From SCTD01 sp963784675 (lineage in GTDB: Bacteria > Actinomycetota > Actinomycetes > Mycobacteriales > SCTD01): a stretch of 64,000 nucleotides of DNA. The notes below the pieces were generated by a model. It had not been told where the DNA came from. It ran no database searches and saw only the letters and a program-made list of their open reading frames with translations. The position numbers and the translations under genes are program-made. Each line of letters begins with the position of its first letter. The stretch's first letter is position 1. The stretch covers positions 1 through 64,000 of the forward strand of contig CAWASE010000012.1 in the NCBI GenBank assembly GCA_963784675.1, given 5' to 3'. Positions 61,733-64,000 of the stretch are shown here, one piece after another.

Positions 61733-64000
61733 ATGACAGCGCCTGAGCCGGCTCCGGTGCGGGCCGACGCGCCACGCAGCCTCGCCGACGCGCTCCGGTC
61801 CTGGCCCGACGACCGGTTGGCGCGGTTGCTGACCGCCCGGCCCGACCTCGCCGCTCCCGTCCCGCCGGACGTGGGCGTGCTGGCCGCGCGGGCCGCCGTG
61901 CGGCTGTCGATCCTGCGCGCCCTGGAGCACCTGGACGCGTTCACCCTGGCGCTGCTCGACGGGCTGGTGCTGGCGGAGGAGACGACGTCCGTCGACGGGC
62001 TGCTGGCGCTGGTCGGCACCGTCGACCCGGACGAGGTGCGCGCCGGCGTCGAGCGGCTGGAGGACCTGGCGCTGGTCTGGGGTCCCGCAGAGGCGCTGCG
62101 CGTGGTGGGCCCGGTCCGCGACGTCGTGTCCCCCGCCGCTGCAGGCCTGGGCCGCCCGGCTGCACAGCTGCTCGGGCGGCTGCGGGTCAAGGACGTCGCG
62201 CCGGTGGCAGCCACCCTCGGCGTCGACGGCGTCGGCGGTGTCGTCGAGCTGCTCGGCGACGCCGACCGGCTCGGAGCGCTGCTCGCGAGCGCCACGCCCG
62301 AGGCCCGACGGGTCCTGCAGAGCCTGGCCGTCGACAAGCCGCTCGGCAGCGTCAAGGACGCTCGGCGGACGCCGTCCGCGGACGACTCCCCCGTGCGCTG
62401 GCTGCTCGCGCACGGGCTGCTGGTGCCGATCGACGACGACACCGTCGAGCTGCCGCGGGAGGTCGGCCTGGCGGTCCGCGGCTCCGCCGCCCTCGGCACG
62501 CTGCAGGCCCGACCCCCGACGCTGGAGTCCTCGGCCGCCGCGCGCGGCAGCGTCGACGCCGCCGGGGCGCAGGCCGCCGCCGACACCGTCAGCCGCGTCG
62601 AGGCGCTGCTGGAGAGCTGGGCCGAGACGCCGCCCACCGTGCTGCGCGCCGGGGGCCTGGGAGTGCGCGAGCTCAAGCGCGCGGCCGGCGTCATGGACGT
62701 CACCGAGCCGGTCGCCGCGCTGCTCGTCGAGCTGGTCAGCGCTGCCGGCCTGGTCGACCAGACGGCAGGTGTCGACCCCGACTGGGTGCCGACGACCGCC
62801 TACGACACCTGGGCGGCGGCACCGCCGGAGCACCGCTGGGCGAGCCTGGCGGCCGCCTGGCTGGCCATGCCGAGGCTGCCGTCGCTGGTCGGCGAGCGCG
62901 ACGTGCGCGACAAGGTGGTCGCCGCGCTGGGACCGGACCTGGAGCGGCCGGGGGCCCCGGCCGAGCGACGCCGGGTGCTCGAGGTGCTGGCGACCGCGCC
63001 CGCCGGACGCACGGTCACCCGGTCCAGCGCCACGGCCCTGCTCGTCTGGTCGGCGCCCCGGCGCGGGGGCCGGCTCCGCGATCTCGTCCACCGCTGGACG
63101 CTGGAGGAGGCGGAGAACCTCGGCCTCATCGGGCGGGGCGGACTGTCCGGGCCCGGCCGCGCGATCCTGGCCGGCGACCTGAGCCGCGCAGCCTTCCTGC
63201 TCGGTGCGCTGCTGCCCGAGCCGCTGGACCACGTCCTGGTGCAGCCCGACCTCACCGTCGTCGCTCCCGGACCGCTGGAGCGCGACCTCGCCCGCGAGCT
63301 GGCGCTCGTCGCTGACGTCGAGTCGACCGGCGGGGCCACCGTCTACCGGGTCTCGGAGGGCTCGGTACGTCGAGCCCTGGACGCCGGACGGGCCGCGAGC
63401 GACCTGCACGAGCTGTTCCGGGCCCGCTCCCGCACCCCGGTGCCGCAGGCGATGACGTACCTGATCGACGACGTCGCCCGCCGGCACGGGCGGCTGCGGG
63501 TCGGCGTGGCGTCGAGCTATCTGCGCTGCGACGACGAGGCGCTGCTGTCGGAGGTGCTGGCCAACCGGCGCACCGCCGGCCTGCGGCTGCGCCGGATCGC
63601 GCCGACCGTCGTGCTGTCGAACGCCCCGCTGGACACCGTCCTGGAGACGCTGCGGGCCGCCGGCCACGCGCCTGCGGCCGAAGCGCCGGACGGTGCCGTG
63701 CTGCTGGCACGCGAGGAACCGCGACGCACCCCCGCCCGTCCCCGTCCGCACCGCGTCGGCGAGACGGCACTGTCGCCGGAGCAGGCGGACCTGTCGGTCG
63801 TCGCGCTGCGGGCCGGCGACCTCGCCGCGCGGGCGGCCCGGCGCGCGCCGGTCACCTCGACCCGGTCCACGACCGCCGACACGCTGGCCTTCCTGCAGCA
63901 GGCGGCCCGCGAGCGGCGGCAGGTCTGGCTCGGCTATGTGGACGCGCAGGGTCGCTCGACCTCCCGGGTCGTCGAGCCCCGCGGGGTGGAGGGCGGGTTC
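61733..64000 (+). CDS. Helicase-associated (XPB/Ssl2-like) domain protein, partial
   Basis: The frame stays open from the ATG at 61733 to the window end (756 codons), so the 3' end is missing. The start MTAPEPAPVRADAPRSLADA continues with LRSWPDDRLARLLTARPDLA and repeated winged-helix-like blocks, then LLPEPLDHVLVQPDLTVVAPGPLERDL, the XPB/Ssl2-like helicase-associated signature. The final visible residues (FLQQAARERRQVWLGYVDAQ and VVEPRGVEGGF) look like a WYL-type domain. In actinobacteria it precedes an XPB-like DNA repair helicase gene. TAGCGT seven bases before the ATG and no Shine-Dalgarno suggest a leaderless mRNA. Confidence 0.8.
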   Translation, partial: MTAPEPAPVRADAPRSLADALRSWPDDRLARLLTARPDLAAPVPPDVGVLAARAAVRLSILRALEHLDAFTLALLDGLVLAEETTSVDGLLALVGTVDPDEVRAGVERLEDLALVWGPAEALRVVGPVRDVVSPAAAGLGRPAAQLLGRLRVKDVAPVAATLGVDGVGGVVELLGDADRLGALLASATPEARRVLQSLAVDKPLGSVKDARRTPSADDSPVRWLLAHGLLVPIDDDTVELPREVGLAVRGSAALGTLQARPPTLESSAAARGSVDAAGAQAAADTVSRVEALLESWAETPPTVLRAGGLGVRELKRAAGVMDVTEPVAALLVELVSAAGLVDQTAGVDPDWVPTTAYDTWAAAPPEHRWASLAAAWLAMPRLPSLVGERDVRDKVVAALGPDLERPGAPAERRRVLEVLATAPAGRTVTRSSATALLVWSAPRRGGRLRDLVHRWTLEEAENLGLIGRGGLSGPGRAILAGDLSRAAFLLGALLPEPLDHVLVQPDLTVVAPGPLERDLARELALVADVESTGGATVYRVSEGSVRRALDAGRAASDLHELFRARSRTPVPQAMTYLIDDVARRHGRLRVGVASSYLRCDDEALLSEVLANRRTAGLRLRRIAPTVVLSNAPLDTVLETLRAAGHAPAAEAPDGAVLLAREEPRRTPARPRPHRVGETALSPEQADLSVVALRAGDLAARAARRAPVTSTRSTTADTLAFLQQAARERRQVWLGYVDAQGRSTSRVVEPRGVEGGF

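Overview
The window comes from a high-GC actinobacterium. Supporting features are G/C-ending codons, frequent GTG starts, 1-4 base stop/start overlaps, an mce/yrbE import operon, menaquinone genes, a 14-gene NDH-1 operon, DUF3027/DUF2771 proteins, HadA/HadB dehydratases and Rex- and LexA-type operators. The linkage rplJ-rplL-mkl-yrbE-mce and the order Thr/Met tRNA-rpmG-hadAB...tRNA-Trp-secE-nusG-rplK-rplA resemble mycobacteria, Geodermatophilales and Propionibacteriales. The genus cannot be settled from sequence alone.

Layout. 0.3-12.8 kb (minus strand): one long operon, mkl-yrbEA-yrbEB-mceA-F plus three Mce-associated membrane proteins, encoding a lipid/sterol-type importer. 13.2-17.6 kb (minus): ribosomal and transcription genes rplL, rplJ, rplA, rplK, nusG, secE and tRNA-Trp. 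17.7-24.0 kb: an aminotransferase, a patatin, a glycosyltransferase with a CysRS-like tail, an acyl-CoA ligase, hadB, hadA, rpmG and two tRNAs. 24.1-26.8 kb (plus): a padR-ABC-permease operon. 26.8-29.7 kb (minus): a decayed alcohol dehydrogenase and a broken DUF222/HNH gene behind a LexA-controlled promoter. 30-31.9 kb: tRNA-Tyr, yajQ and a DUF4234 protein. 31.9-52.7 kb (minus): menG, geranylgeranyl reductase, nuoA-N, a polyprenyl diphosphate synthase and a tail of extra nuoB-, nuoC- and nuoI-like genes. This block holds the quinone supply and the enzyme that reduces quinone, with a Rex-type operator before the reductase. 52.9-54.4 kb (plus): a tiny Asp/Gly/Pro repeat peptide followed by a JmjC/cupin oxygenase, which is the best candidate for an undescribed system. 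54.5-64 kb: PhzF-like enzyme, CoA-transferase, hotdog protein, DUF3027, DUF2771 lipoprotein, cold-shock protein, secreted esterase, two small proteins and the start of an XPB-type helicase-associated protein.

Sequence quality matters for reading this window. Essential rplA, a patatin gene, mceF and two Mce-associated genes all need frame corrections. The rplA break almost certainly reflects a sequence error, so the other breaks should not be read as real pseudogenes without checking. Most other large open reading frames, especially those on the plus strand opposite mce and nuo, are high-GC shadows and are left out.
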